From: Halomonas elongata
Lineage (GTDB): Bacteria; Pseudomonadota; Gammaproteobacteria; Pseudomonadales; Halomonadaceae
Reading direction: 5' to 3'
NCBI RefSeq assembly: GCF_029081005.1
Contig: NZ_JAJQTQ010000002.1
Location: 124,001-188,000, forward strand
DNA: 64,000 nucleotides
A program made the translations under genes and the position numbers. Each line of letters starts with the position of its first letter. Position 1 is the stretch's first letter. Under the pieces are notes generated by a model. That model had not been told where the DNA came from, did not search any database, and was given only the letters and a program-made list of their open reading frames with translations. Below are positions 35,024-43,979 of the stretch, in pieces.

Positions 35024-37168
35024 ATGAGCAAGGAAATCGAAGATCATCGCCTGTTGAACCCGAGTAATAACGAGCCATTTTCCTCGGTACTCGAGAAGCA
35101 TGTATCACGTCGTCGTGTCATGCAGGGTGGGCTCGGTCTGGCGGCCATGACGGTGCTGGGCGGATTCGGCCTGGCCGGCTGCGACTCCAGCGACGGAGAT
35201 ACCTCTACCCCGGGTTCCGAGAAGACACCGCTGTCGCTGGCCTTCGATGCCATTCGCGGTTCACTGACGGATGCCGTGGCCGTGCCGGCGGGTTATACCG
35301 CTCAGGTACTGATTCCCTGGGGGACCCCGCTGAACAGCCAGGCACCGTCATGGAGCGAAGACCTGAGCTTCACCCCGGATATCCAGGCCAACAGTGTCGG
35401 CATGCACCACGACGGCATGCACAATTTCGCCCTCGACGAGAACAATGCCTCCAGAAACTTCCTGCTGGCGATGAACAACGAATACATCGACCAGGGGGCG
35501 CTCTGGGCGCCGCAGGGAGGTCCGACAAATGCCGCGGAAGGGGCTCGCCCGGCCGATGAAGTGCGCACCGAGATCAATGCCCATGGTGTCACCATCGTCG
35601 AGGTGAAGAAGAATGGCGATGGTCGCTGGCGTCACCTGTCCAACTCGTCATACAACCGCCGCTTCACCAGCGCCACCGAGATGGAGCTGAGCGGTCCGGT
35701 GGCCGGCAGCGACTACGTCAAGACCAAGTACTCGCCGGACGGCACCATGACCCGTGGCACCAACAACAATTGTGCCAATGGATATACGCCCTGGGGCACG
35801 TACTTGACCTGCGAGGAGAACTGGCCGGGTTATTTCATCAAGGATGCCGGGCGCGAACTGGATGACAACCGTCTCGGCATTTCCGAGGGGCGCGGCCGCT
35901 ACGGCTGGGAAACCGCCGCCGGCGACGCCAGCGAAGTGAACGATGAGTTCACCCGGTTCAATGCCACGCCGACGGGGAACTCGGCCACCGATGACTATCG
36001 CAATGAGCCGCGTACCTTCGGCTACATCGTCGAGATCGATCCCTATACCGGGGCGCGTGCCGTCAAGCGTACCGCGCTGGGTCGCTTCCGCCACGAGGGC
36101 TGCTGGCCGGGCAAGCTGGTAGAGGGCGAGCCGGTCGTGTTCTATTCCGGCCACGACTCGCGCAACGAATACATCTACAAGTTCGTCTCGGATGCCGTCT
36201 GGGATCCGGCGGATGCCAACCGTCCCGGGGCCAACTATGACCGCCTGGCGATCGGCGCCAAGTACATGGACAAGGGCACCCTCTACGTGGCCCGCTTCGA
36301 TGCCGATGGCACCGGCGAGTGGCTGCCGTTGACCCCGGATGCGAAGACACGGGATGGCCGCACCCTGGCTCAGGCCCTGAACCTGGCGGCCAACGATCTG
36401 GCCGGTGTCATCATCAACACCTGCGATGCCGCCGACATGATGGGCGCCACGCCCATGGACCGCCCGGAGTGGGGCGCCGTTGACCCGGCTTCCGGCGATG
36501 TCTACATGGCCCTGACCAACAACTCCCAACGGACCGAAGACGGAAGCGCGGCGACTTACACCAACGATGGCAGCGATGTTGAAGAACTCGGGGTAGGGTT
36601 TGCCACGGCGCCGACCAATGGCCCCAACCCGCGCGCCGATAACAGTGGTGGTCAGGTGATTCGCTGGCGTGAAGGCAGCAGCGACGCCACTCGTTTCGAT
36701 TGGGGAGTGTTCGTGTTCGGCGCCGCCGTCAACGATGCCGACAACTACTCCGGCCTGACCGAGCTCAACCAGTTCGCCAGCCCCGATGGCCTGCACTACG
36801 ATGACCGCGGTGATGAGCAGGGCATCCTGTGGATCCAGACCGACAATGGCTATGACAACGTGACGGACTACACCAACGACCAGGTGCTGGCGGTGGTGCC
36901 GCAGAATGTCAGCCAGGCCGAGGGTGACGCCGCCGTGATCGGCGGGGCTGACCAGGCGCAGCTCAAGCGCTTCGCGGTCGGCCCCAATGGCTGTGAGGTG
37001 ACCGGCATCTTCTTCACGCCGGACAAGACGGCGATGTTCATCAACATCCAGCACCCGGGTAACTGGCCTTCCACGGAGGATGCCAGCGCCGAGACCGAGG
37101 GAACCGTGCGTCCACGAGCCTCGACGGTCGTGATCCAGCGTGAGGATGGGGGCAAGATCGGGGTATAA
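35024..37168 (+). CDS. phoX: PhoX-family alkaline phosphatase
   Basis: 714 residues, calcium/iron-dependent phosphatase family (formerly DUF839). The N-terminus has a Tat signal SRRRVMQGG (28-36) and a possible lipobox ending at Cys53 (GLAGC), so it is exported folded. Landmarks include YLTCEENWPGYF, FGYIVEIDPY and RHEGCWPGKLVEGEPVVFYS. It releases phosphate from organic esters outside the cytoplasm. A Pho-box-like repeat lies upstream and the leftward neighbour is the secretion operon, the likely export route. GAGGAG lies near the ATG. Confidence 0.92.
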   Translation: MSKEIEDHRLLNPSNNEPFSSVLEKHVSRRRVMQGGLGLAAMTVLGGFGLAGCDSSDGDTSTPGSEKTPLSLAFDAIRGSLTDAVAVPAGYTAQVLIPWGTPLNSQAPSWSEDLSFTPDIQANSVGMHHDGMHNFALDENNASRNFLLAMNNEYIDQGALWAPQGGPTNAAEGARPADEVRTEINAHGVTIVEVKKNGDGRWRHLSNSSYNRRFTSATEMELSGPVAGSDYVKTKYSPDGTMTRGTNNNCANGYTPWGTYLTCEENWPGYFIKDAGRELDDNRLGISEGRGRYGWETAAGDASEVNDEFTRFNATPTGNSATDDYRNEPRTFGYIVEIDPYTGARAVKRTALGRFRHEGCWPGKLVEGEPVVFYSGHDSRNEYIYKFVSDAVWDPADANRPGANYDRLAIGAKYMDKGTLYVARFDADGTGEWLPLTPDAKTRDGRTLAQALNLAANDLAGVIINTCDAADMMGATPMDRPEWGAVDPASGDVYMALTNNSQRTEDGSAATYTNDGSDVEELGVGFATAPTNGPNPRADNSGGQVIRWREGSSDATRFDWGVFVFGAAVNDADNYSGLTELNQFASPDGLHYDDRGDEQGILWIQTDNGYDNVTDYTNDQVLAVVPQNVSQAEGDAAVIGGADQAQLKRFAVGPNGCEVTGIFFTPDKTAMFINIQHPGNWPSTEDASAETEGTVRPRASTVVIQREDGGKIGV

Positions 37169-37197
37169 GATCCCGGCTGGCCGTCTGTGATGTACTG

Positions 37198-37232
37198 GCC
37201 ATGCCCCCGGCTTCATCAGCCGGGGGCATGGC
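37198..37232. terminator. Bidirectional terminator between phoX and the acetyltransferase gene
   Basis: A perfect 15-bp stem GCCATGCCCCCGGCT/AGCCGGGGGCATGGC around a 5-nt loop. It lies 30 bp after the phoX stop and directly next to the convergent acetyltransferase stop. Confidence 0.7.
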
Positions 37233-37233
37233 G

Positions 37234-37665
37234 TCAGCGTGTCAGGGGGCGTCCCATGCTGACCCGGTCCTCGGTATCGAAACCGAGAGCGCGATAGAAG
37301 TCCACCACGGCTTCGTTGCCACCTCGTATCTGCAGGTTGACCTTGACGCAACCGAGGTCGCGCAGTCGTTCGATGGCGAACTCGACCATGCATCTGCCGA
37401 GTCCCTCCCCCTGGCGTGAAGCCGCCACAGCGACGGAATACAACCAGCCACGATGGCCATCATAGCCGGCCATGCAGGTGGCGATGATCTCGCCGTCGTC
37501 CTCGATCACATAGATATGCTCATCCACCAGGCGCTTGGCGCGCAAAACCGCTTCGGGAGCATTGTAGCCGTTGTAGTCGGGAAAGCTGGCCCGCCATAGG
37601 GCCGCGACCCGGGCTTCATCGTCTTCGGTGTACTGGCGTGGGGTCATATATCGAGTCGCTTCCAT
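37234..37665 (-). CDS. GNAT family N-acetyltransferase (YpeA-like)
   Basis: 143 residues. The acetyl-CoA loop is RQGEGLGRCMVEFA, preceded by the WLYSVAVAA strand and followed by NEAVVDFYRALGF, all typical of small GNAT enzymes. The substrate is unknown. The start is the ATG at 37665 or 37647 (MTPRQYTEDD). It is the last GC-rich gene before the AT-rich island to the right. Confidence 0.85.
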   Translation of the reverse strand: MEATRYMTPRQYTEDDEARVAALWRASFPDYNGYNAPEAVLRAKRLVDEHIYVIEDDGEIIATCMAGYDGHRGWLYSVAVAASRQGEGLGRCMVEFAIERLRDLGCVKVNLQIRGGNEAVVDFYRALGFDTEDRVSMGRPLTR

Positions 37666-37852
37666 TGGAATTCACCCGTAGGGGTGATTGTGAAAAGTTG
37701 GATTGGATACATTCTTAAAGAAAAATAAACAATGCTAATGGTTGCCATGTGATGTCAATTTTTTCTTCAATCAGCTGGGGTGTGTGAAAGGAATAATTTT
37801 TAGGTTTTGGCGATGATGAAAATGGCTTTAATGAGAGTTAGGGAGGTTTGAG

Positions 37853-38221
37853 ATGAAATCGCATGCTGTGGTTTTTATGGTTGTAATGTCAGCTATGCTT
37901 CTTGTTGATTTTCCTGCTAAAGCTTCGTCGGACCTAGGTGTATCTTGCGATGAGATAACACGAATCGCACAAGGATATGCCGACGGTAGTATCACAGAGC
38001 CTGGGAATCTTATGGGGGTTTCAACCACTTGTGCGGCGACTGCTGGGCTTGTCAAGCTTGAGGCTTGCCGCTCGCGAATCATCGCAGAAGGAGTTACCCC
38101 AAGAGAAATTGACCATTATCATAAGGAGTTTTTCAATGTTATCGCCTCCTTTTCGGGCGATGCAAGCGATATACGCTGCCCGAGGCTTCCTCCTTTACGA
38201 GCTGAAATGCTTAAGCAATAA
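37853..38221 (+). CDS. Small secreted protein of unknown function
   Basis: 122 residues with a clear signal peptide (about 1-24, ending AKA) and a mature domain of about 98 residues with four cysteines (32, 60, 72, 109), enough for two disulfides. I recognise no family; the size and cysteine pattern are loosely like immunity proteins of secreted effectors, but no cognate toxin is evident. The gene is AT-rich compared with its left neighbours, suggesting transfer. GGGAGG lies before the ATG. Confidence 0.6.
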   Translation: MKSHAVVFMVVMSAMLLVDFPAKASSDLGVSCDEITRIAQGYADGSITEPGNLMGVSTTCAATAGLVKLEACRSRIIAEGVTPREIDHYHKEFFNVIASFSGDASDIRCPRLPPLRAEMLKQ

Positions 38222-38382
38222 GTTTATAAAGTTGGTGATAAGGTTAAGCTGTCTTTATGGTGTGCGTTACTCCGTAGTGCGACAAATCGATGGTGATGGG
38301 GTTTGATGATATGTCTGTAACCATTTTGTCGTCATAAAGAATAATAGGTTCACCAGAACGATATAATCAATGTGGCTAAGAT

Positions 38383-39576
38383 ATGCGAAATAAGTTTGTT
38401 GTTCCCGCTATGTTGGGCCCCCTGCTGCTGTCATCCTGTACAACTTCGACCATGACTTCGATGATGCAGGGGGGAGAGGAAGAGTATTCCTATGTGCTGG
38501 AGGCAAAAGAGTTAGGGAATCAAGCTTTTGATAAAATAGAATCCGGCCAAGGTGAGCAGGCGCGTGAGCTTTTCGAGCAATCTACCGCCGCCTTGACTAA
38601 TGGCGTCAAGGCTCATAGTCGTAGAATGCAGGAGCGCGCCGATAACATGCACACGGCAAATGCGGTCGGCACGTTGGGGCTCGGGATAGCATCCACTATC
38701 TGGAGTTTTGGTGAAATTGGAGATACTGCATCCAGTAGTGCCTCCCAGGCAATTGTTGATGCTAATGCAAGATTGCTGGAGACGCTTGGTAATATATCCA
38801 TGTCTATGAGCGGCGAGATCAGTACAGCATGGCGAGGTGCCTATGATAGTCAGGAGCAGGCAGTAGACCAGGACCAATGGCGTTCCGTCGTGGTTTCGGA
38901 TGATAATATGGCCCGCAGCATCGTTAGAATTCGCAACCGTTCATCGGGTATGTACTGTACTGGGGCCTTCATTGCTCCAAAAGTCATTATGACGGCCGCT
39001 CACTGCTTCGATATAGGTGATACCCTTGGCGCCTTTCGTCAGAATACCGATAGTGGAAAGTCGTTCATGACGGGAGACGATGAATTCATTGAAATTACTC
39101 ACCAGTACCAGCACAGTCGCTGGGATCCCTATGCGGAGTACGGCGACTCCGCAGTAGCTTTTGATATCGCTTTTCTTATAACGAGTCAATCAAGTCAATA
39201 TTTTCTTCCTGTCTCCACTCGAACCCTTGAACACGGGGAGAAACTGATGGCTCTAGGTTACTCCGGTGATCTAGATGATGGAGATTTCCTTCGGATTGAT
39301 TATGGGTGTCAGGTAACTGATATTGGAGATCATGCACTCTTCAGGAATAGCTGTGTTGTCTATAAGGGGAATAGTGGGGGACCAGTGCTTACGACTGATG
39401 GCCAGGTCGCAGTGGTTGGAGTTACTTCAGGTGGCCACTTCGATGTGAATGGTAGAGAAAACGATAGAACTGACGCTGCATCCGTGAAACGTGGTGCTGC
39501 CATCTTTGGGCAGATAATGGAACATCCATGGGCGAAGGGTGTGGTGACGGTCAACCCATTTATAAATGAAAGTTGA
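38383..39576 (+). CDS. Lipoprotein trypsin-like serine protease with helical N-terminal domain
   Basis: 397 residues. A lipoprotein signal ends at Cys19 (LLLSSC). Residues about 35-165 form a helical, glycine/serine-rich segment with a possible membrane-active stretch near 93-112. The S1 protease domain starts near 170 with a full triad: His207 (TAAHC), Asp261 (AFDIAFL) and Ser331 (GNSGGP). It should act in the periplasm or at the surface. The target is unknown; the N-terminal domain is not one I recognise. AT-rich island member. Confidence 0.75.
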   Translation: MRNKFVVPAMLGPLLLSSCTTSTMTSMMQGGEEEYSYVLEAKELGNQAFDKIESGQGEQARELFEQSTAALTNGVKAHSRRMQERADNMHTANAVGTLGLGIASTIWSFGEIGDTASSSASQAIVDANARLLETLGNISMSMSGEISTAWRGAYDSQEQAVDQDQWRSVVVSDDNMARSIVRIRNRSSGMYCTGAFIAPKVIMTAAHCFDIGDTLGAFRQNTDSGKSFMTGDDEFIEITHQYQHSRWDPYAEYGDSAVAFDIAFLITSQSSQYFLPVSTRTLEHGEKLMALGYSGDLDDGDFLRIDYGCQVTDIGDHALFRNSCVVYKGNSGGPVLTTDGQVAVVGVTSGGHFDVNGRENDRTDAASVKRGAAIFGQIMEHPWAKGVVTVNPFINES

Positions 39577-39840
39577 TATATAGTCAGAGTTTGTCTTTGT
39601 TATATATGGGAATAGTGCTTTCAGGGTGAGGTTAAAAAGTGAAACTTTGTGAATGAAGACTTTTGGGGTCTGGGGCGAAGATGGTGAGGTTTTTTCATCA
39701 CTGCACGATGCTATCGCCGTCTATTATGTTTGTAATAGAGAAATGATGGCGAGAGGAATAGGTTGTTTTGTTCTGTAAAGATGTCACTTTCTTGGGGTTG
39801 TTCTAAGAGTAGGTGTTGAGTCTATGTGTGGGAAGTGATC

Positions 39841-40929
39841 ATGGAAGATTTTGAAGAAGGGAAGGCTATAGAACTGATCTATGCGGCCATGCTGGGTGAG
39901 GTCCCCTGGCAGAATTTCATGAGGTACTTGGCGGCGAGCTCCCCCAATGGCAAAGCCGTCCTGGTCCTGCATGATGAAGAAAAGGAGAAAGGATTTATTC
40001 CCATTGCGTCGGGTGTCGAGTTATCCACCTTGAAAGCTTATTCTGATTATTATGCCAGTGTTAACCCGTTCATGTCCCCGGCTGCGGCTCTTCCTCATGG
40101 AGTGGGTGTGCCTGATATCGAGCTAGTCCCTCAGGACGATCTAAATAAAACAGAGTTTTACAATGACTTCCTGAAGCCTCATGGGATGCCGTCTCGTGTG
40201 TCGATGACGATAGGGAAGAGTGGAAGATTGATGTTTGTTCTGGCGCTTTTGTCAGACTCGATGGATCCTGATGATAAGTATGTCATTGCCAAGAAGATGA
40301 CGGCTCTGTCTCCTCACCTTCAACGTGCTTCGAGGTTTTATCAAAAGGGAGCGTCGGAGCGTTTGGCAAACAATGTGGGGTGTACTCTATTCGATGCCAT
40401 TGATAAAGGGTTGGTCGTCGTTGGTCAAGGTGCGCGTGTCAAGACCACTTCGCAGAAGGCCGATGAGATGTTGTCCAGAGGTGTTGGAGTAAAAGTTTCT
40501 CCGGTCGGAAAGTTGAGGTTCGATGATGTCGAGATTCAGAGTGTTCTAGAGCAGAAATTAGACCGATGGTATATGGGACCCAAGGTTGTCAGTTGTTACG
40601 TGGAAGGTATGAAGTTATGCCTTGTACGCATTGAATGTGATGATATATCTTTCTATCTTGAAGGCCCCACAGTTGTCGTGATCCTCGAAGAAATGCGTTC
40701 CAGTATTGGAAATATTGATCTCAAAGGGGTGTCCTACCGAAAAAATCTGACAAGAGCTGAATTTCGTGCGCTGCTTGGTATCGTGGAGGGTAAGTCGATC
40801 TATCAGATTTCCAGGGAAGCATCCAGGTCGGTAGAAACCATCCGTAGTCAAACAAAGAGTCTGTATAAAAAATTAGGTGTGGGTTGTCGGGAAGAGGTTT
40901 TGAGGTTGCTTCTTTCGGCGAATTTTTGA
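39841..40929 (+). CDS. LuxR-type helix-turn-helix regulator
   Basis: 362 residues. The C-terminal about 60 residues form a GerE/LuxR HTH: LTRAEFRALLGIVEG, then ISREASRSVETIRSQTKSLY KKLGV (spaced here for length). The N-terminal about 290 residues are a sensor region I cannot assign; they lack an autoinducer-binding signature. No LuxI is nearby. GGGAAG precedes the ATG at 39841; a GTG at 39826 is also possible. The 264 bp upstream are AT-rich and hold no gene. It probably controls its island neighbours. Confidence 0.75.
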   Translation: MEDFEEGKAIELIYAAMLGEVPWQNFMRYLAASSPNGKAVLVLHDEEKEKGFIPIASGVELSTLKAYSDYYASVNPFMSPAAALPHGVGVPDIELVPQDDLNKTEFYNDFLKPHGMPSRVSMTIGKSGRLMFVLALLSDSMDPDDKYVIAKKMTALSPHLQRASRFYQKGASERLANNVGCTLFDAIDKGLVVVGQGARVKTTSQKADEMLSRGVGVKVSPVGKLRFDDVEIQSVLEQKLDRWYMGPKVVSCYVEGMKLCLVRIECDDISFYLEGPTVVVILEEMRSSIGNIDLKGVSYRKNLTRAEFRALLGIVEGKSIYQISREASRSVETIRSQTKSLYKKLGVGCREEVLRLLLSANF

Positions 40930-40956
40930 CGAATGGGCTTATGATTGGGGTGAGAG

Positions 40957-41502
40957 ATGTCCGAGTTATCCTTTAGTGCTGTCGGAGGTATGGTGGGGAT
41001 AGGATTTGGTTGGCTCGTTGCCATTTTTTGTATTCTGAAAAAATTTGACAAGGATAAAGATGGCTATCCATGTCTGGCAAACGACCTGGTAAAAATAACT
41101 TTCTCGAGTATTACGCTGGTAGCGGTTGCTGGATTATACTTTAGTATTAATATCTATTCAAGAGAAATGGCTGGCGTGATTGGTAGTCAAGAAGATGTAG
41201 CTGAAGTGCAAAGTAAGGTGGCTGAGGATCAAGGTAAGGTGGCTGGGAAGGTTGGTGAACTGGTGTCGTCAGTTGAAGATTTGATGGAAAGAAAAGAAGA
41301 TATTCGTAACGACCCTGTTTTGTTGATGGATGAGATTGAGAGGTTGGAGGGGAGGTACGGTGGTGGTATGAGTGGGGATGATGTTTTTGAGGTGGTTCGC
41401 CGGCACTTTGGTTTTTTTGAGGGCATAGATGGGTTTGGTATCAGTTTTCACTGGGGAGACAGGTCGGTGGAATGTAATGCCGATGGATGCGAGTTATCGT
41501 AA
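40957..41502 (+). CDS. Two-TM protein with cytoplasmic or periplasmic coiled coil, unknown function
   Basis: 181 residues. Membrane helices at about 8-27 and 48-66 flank a short charged loop (KKFDKDKDG). Then comes a predicted coiled coil (about 75-115, with VAEVQSKVAEDQGKVAGKVG repeats) and a C-terminal domain ending CNADGCELS. No known family. It starts 27 bp after the LuxR gene, so the two may form an operon. The 3' side was hit by IS481. Confidence 0.6.
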   Translation: MSELSFSAVGGMVGIGFGWLVAIFCILKKFDKDKDGYPCLANDLVKITFSSITLVAVAGLYFSINIYSREMAGVIGSQEDVAEVQSKVAEDQGKVAGKVGELVSSVEDLMERKEDIRNDPVLLMDEIERLEGRYGGGMSGDDVFEVVRRHFGFFEGIDGFGISFHWGDRSVECNADGCELS

Positions 41503-41539
41503 GGCTGGCAACGTCGGCCGTTTGATGGGAAGTACAGGG

Positions 41540-42760
41540 TGTACAATGACGGTAATCACCTGACACATGCCCCCGTGGGCCCCCTATAGTTAAGCAGTGT
41601 TTTCCGTCGTTTTCCTGGGCTCCTTCTTCGCTGATTTGGGGAGCCCTTTCTTGAACGCGGCATAGGGCGTCATCCCCTTCATGTTGCGCCCTTGGTGGGG
41701 ACGCTTCGTGTTGTAGGTGATGAGGTAGTCATCCAGGTCCTGCTGCATCTCCTCCACGGCTTCGTACCACTTGGTGCGCCCCTGGATTCGGAAGTGCTCG
41801 TCCAGCAGGGTGCGGTGCAGCCGCTCGACGAAGCCGTTGCTCTGCGGTCGCCGAACCTTGGTAGTGCGGTGCTCGATCTCTTCGAGCTGAAGGAACAGTT
41901 CATACGGATGCTGGTCCTTGCGCCCACAGAATTCCCGGCCGTTGTCGCTGAGCACCGTGCTGACCTTGGCGTTGTGAGCCTCGAAGAAGGGCAGCACGTC
42001 GTTGTTGAGCACGTGGACTGCCGTGACAGGCAGTTTATTGGTGTACAGGCGGCCCCAGGCATAGCGGCTGAAGCAATCGATGACAGACTGCAGATAGACC
42101 TTGCCGACCCCCTTGAGCGTGCCGACGAAGAAGGTGTCGACGGCGACCAGCTCGCCGGTGTGATGGACCTCGATATGGCGTTCGCGGAACTCCGGACTGA
42201 AACGCTCCAGGTGACGTACCTGATCATCGGTCAGCTCGATCTTCTGCTCGCGTGTGGCCCGCTCGAGCCGCAGGAGGCGCTCATGGCGCGTCAGCAGGTC
42301 ATGGCGTCCCCACACACCCCTGACACCGGTAGAGCTGACCTGAATGCCACGTAAGGCCAGCTCTTGTGCGACGCGCACAGGGCCGTGGGTGGGGAAAGCC
42401 AGGCTGTGTTCAAGAATAGCGGCTTCGATTTCTTCGCTGACGCGATTGGGGTGCGGTCCCCGCGGCCCTGGGAGCTTGTCGATCAGCCCCTCGGATCCGA
42501 AGGTTTGATAGTTGCGGCGGATCTCGTAGAACTGTTGTCGTGAGTAGCCCATCACCTTGCAGGCCTTGCTGACGTTCTGCAGATCCTTGGCCAGTTCTAG
42601 GAGACTGAGCTTGCGTCGTGCTACCTTTTCTTCGGTGGTCATAGTCGTTTCCTCATGGTGTTACAGCCGAGCGTTAGACACTCGTTCTATAACCCACAGG
42701 GAGCACTATGGCCACCTTGCTTTCGGCAGCCGACTGTCAGGTGAATACCGTCACATCACA
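41540..42760 (-). mobile_element. IS481-family insertion sequence, complete (1221 bp)
   Basis: Terminal inverted repeats of 26 bp (41540-41565 and 42735-42760) begin TGT and share 21 positions, including GACGGTA and TCACCTGACA. Perfect 7-bp direct repeats TACAGGG flank the element (41533-41539 and 42761-42767), a target-site duplication. One intact transposase gene fills it, so the element looks recent and probably active. Confidence 0.9.
41590..42642 (-). CDS. IS481-family DDE transposase
   Basis: 350 residues. An N-terminal winged HTH (about 10-60) and a second helical region lead to the RNase H-like core, with catalytic Asp169 (VAVDTFF), Asp233 (VLSDNGREF) and Glu273 (NGFVERLHRTLLDEHF). 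The C-terminus has YNTKRPHQGRNMKGMTPYAA. No frameshift is present. It catalyses cut-and-paste or copy-out transposition of the surrounding element. Confidence 0.95.
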   Translation of the reverse strand: MTTEEKVARRKLSLLELAKDLQNVSKACKVMGYSRQQFYEIRRNYQTFGSEGLIDKLPGPRGPHPNRVSEEIEAAILEHSLAFPTHGPVRVAQELALRGIQVSSTGVRGVWGRHDLLTRHERLLRLERATREQKIELTDDQVRHLERFSPEFRERHIEVHHTGELVAVDTFFVGTLKGVGKVYLQSVIDCFSRYAWGRLYTNKLPVTAVHVLNNDVLPFFEAHNAKVSTVLSDNGREFCGRKDQHPYELFLQLEEIEHRTTKVRRPQSNGFVERLHRTLLDEHFRIQGRTKWYEAVEEMQQDLDDYLITYNTKRPHQGRNMKGMTPYAAFKKGLPKSAKKEPRKTTENTA

Positions 42761-42763
42761 TAC

Positions 42764-42829
42764 AGGGCCTTGTCGATGATCAAGGTTTGGCCGCTCACGT
42801 CGATCGGCGAAGGCAAAAGCGCCCAATGA
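42764..42829 (-). pseudogene. Possible short-chain dehydrogenase C-terminal fragment
   Basis: Reading leftward the frame gives LPSPIDVSGQTLIIDKALY, like the VSGQTLxVDGG end of an SDR, and then runs into the IS481 end. No upstream SDR domain is seen, so this is at best a remnant that predates or was cut by the insertion. Weak evidence. Confidence 0.25.
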
Positions 42830-42852
42830 GTCGGAAATAACTGGCGAGATCA

Positions 42853-42874
42853 AGCGGGAGGCGTTCCTCCCGCT
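42853..42874 (-). terminator. Terminator of the GFA-family gene
   Basis: A perfect 9-bp stem AGCGGGAGG/CCTCCCGCT with a 4-nt loop, 16 bp after the stop of the GFA gene on the minus strand. It is followed by TTGATC only, so a short T tail. Confidence 0.5.
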
Positions 42875-42889
42875 CGGATGGCGAAATCC

Positions 42890-43318
42890 TTATTCCTCAC
42901 CGGCTTGAAAGGCCTCGAAGACTTGCTGGCCGGTGAGGTCCTCGGTGGCGTTGCCGAAGTGGTACCAGCCCGGTTTCTCGTCGATGAAGATCTGCGAGTC
43001 GAAGGTCCAGGCTTCTCCGGCATCGACCAGGCCCACCGGTACGGCATAGTGCTCGCCGGTCTTGAGGCGGTAGAACAGGTGGGTGCCGCAGTGACGGCAG
43101 AAACCCCGTTCTGCCCAGTCCGAGGAGGCGTAGATGCTGACCTGTGCCTCACCTTCGAGGGTCACGCGGCGGACCGACTCCATGGCAAGCAAGGGGCCTC
43201 CGCCCCAGGTGCGACACATCTGGCAATGGCAGGCGCCGACATTCTGGCGCTCGGCCTCGACGGAGAGCGTCACGGCGCCGCACAGACAGCTGCCGCGCAG
43301 GGTCATGGCATCGTTCAT
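42890..43318 (-). CDS. GFA (glutathione-dependent formaldehyde-activating-like) family protein
   Basis: 142 residues. Zinc-binding cysteines fall in GSCLCGAV, CHCQMCR and FCRHCGTHLF, the CENP-V/GFA pattern. Family members bind zinc; the formaldehyde activity named for the family is doubtful for most. The second ATG (43318, MNDAMTLRGS) is chosen since AAGGAG is 6 nt from it but directly touches the one at 43324. Confidence 0.87.
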   Translation of the reverse strand: MNDAMTLRGSCLCGAVTLSVEAERQNVGACHCQMCRTWGGGPLLAMESVRRVTLEGEAQVSIYASSDWAERGFCRHCGTHLFYRLKTGEHYAVPVGLVDAGEAWTFDSQIFIDEKPGWYHFGNATEDLTGQQVFEAFQAGEE

Positions 43319-43411
43319 GGTCATCTCCTTGCTGGCCGAGAGTCGGCCATACGGTTTCGCTATGTTCGCGCATGCGCGAATCACCGGGTCGGCATGTCGG
43401 TGCCCGGGGGC

Positions 43412-43885
43412 TCAGAGCTGTGCCAGGACCGTGTCGGCACTGCTCTGTTCCACCCCCTTGGTGTCAACGCCGAGGTATTCCACCACGCCATCATTGGCGA
43501 TCAGTGCAAAGCGCTTGCTGCGTGTGCCCATGCCACCCGCGCTGGCGTCCATGTCCAGCCCCAGGGCGCGGGCGAACTCGGCGTTGCCGTCGGCCAGCAT
43601 GGTGATGCGCTCGGCGTTCTGGTCCTTCTGCCAGGCATCCATCACGAACGCATCGTTGACGGCCATGCAGGCCACGACGTCAACCTTGTCGAGCAGCTTG
43701 TCGGCGTTGACCACGAACCCCGGCATATGGGTGTTGGAACAGCCGGGGGTAAAGGCGCCCGGTACCGCGAACAGCACCACGCGCTTGCCGGCGAACAGCT
43801 CGCCGGTGGCGATGTCCTCCGGTCCCTGGTTGCCGTTGGTCTTGAGGGTGATGTCGGGGATGCGGTCACCGATGGCGATCGTCAT
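43412..43885 (-). CDS. Peroxiredoxin (Prx5-type, AhpC/TSA superfamily)
   Basis: 157 residues. The peroxidatic Cys49 lies in PGAFTPGCSNTHMPG, the Prx5 signature. It reduces H2O2 and organic peroxides, probably with glutathione/glutaredoxin or thioredoxin. No fused glutaredoxin domain. A good AAGGAG-type site precedes the ATG. It is followed on the same strand by the GFA gene after about 90 bp. Confidence 0.93.
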   Translation of the reverse strand: MTIAIGDRIPDITLKTNGNQGPEDIATGELFAGKRVVLFAVPGAFTPGCSNTHMPGFVVNADKLLDKVDVVACMAVNDAFVMDAWQKDQNAERITMLADGNAEFARALGLDMDASAGGMGTRSKRFALIANDGVVEYLGVDTKGVEQSSADTVLAQL

Positions 43886-43979
43886 TTCAGGCTCCTTTCA
43901 CATGGGATAGAGACGGCGAGACGCCGTCGCACTGTGCAGGTTCCAGCATGGCCATATATGAGGGGCTCTGCAACGTGAG

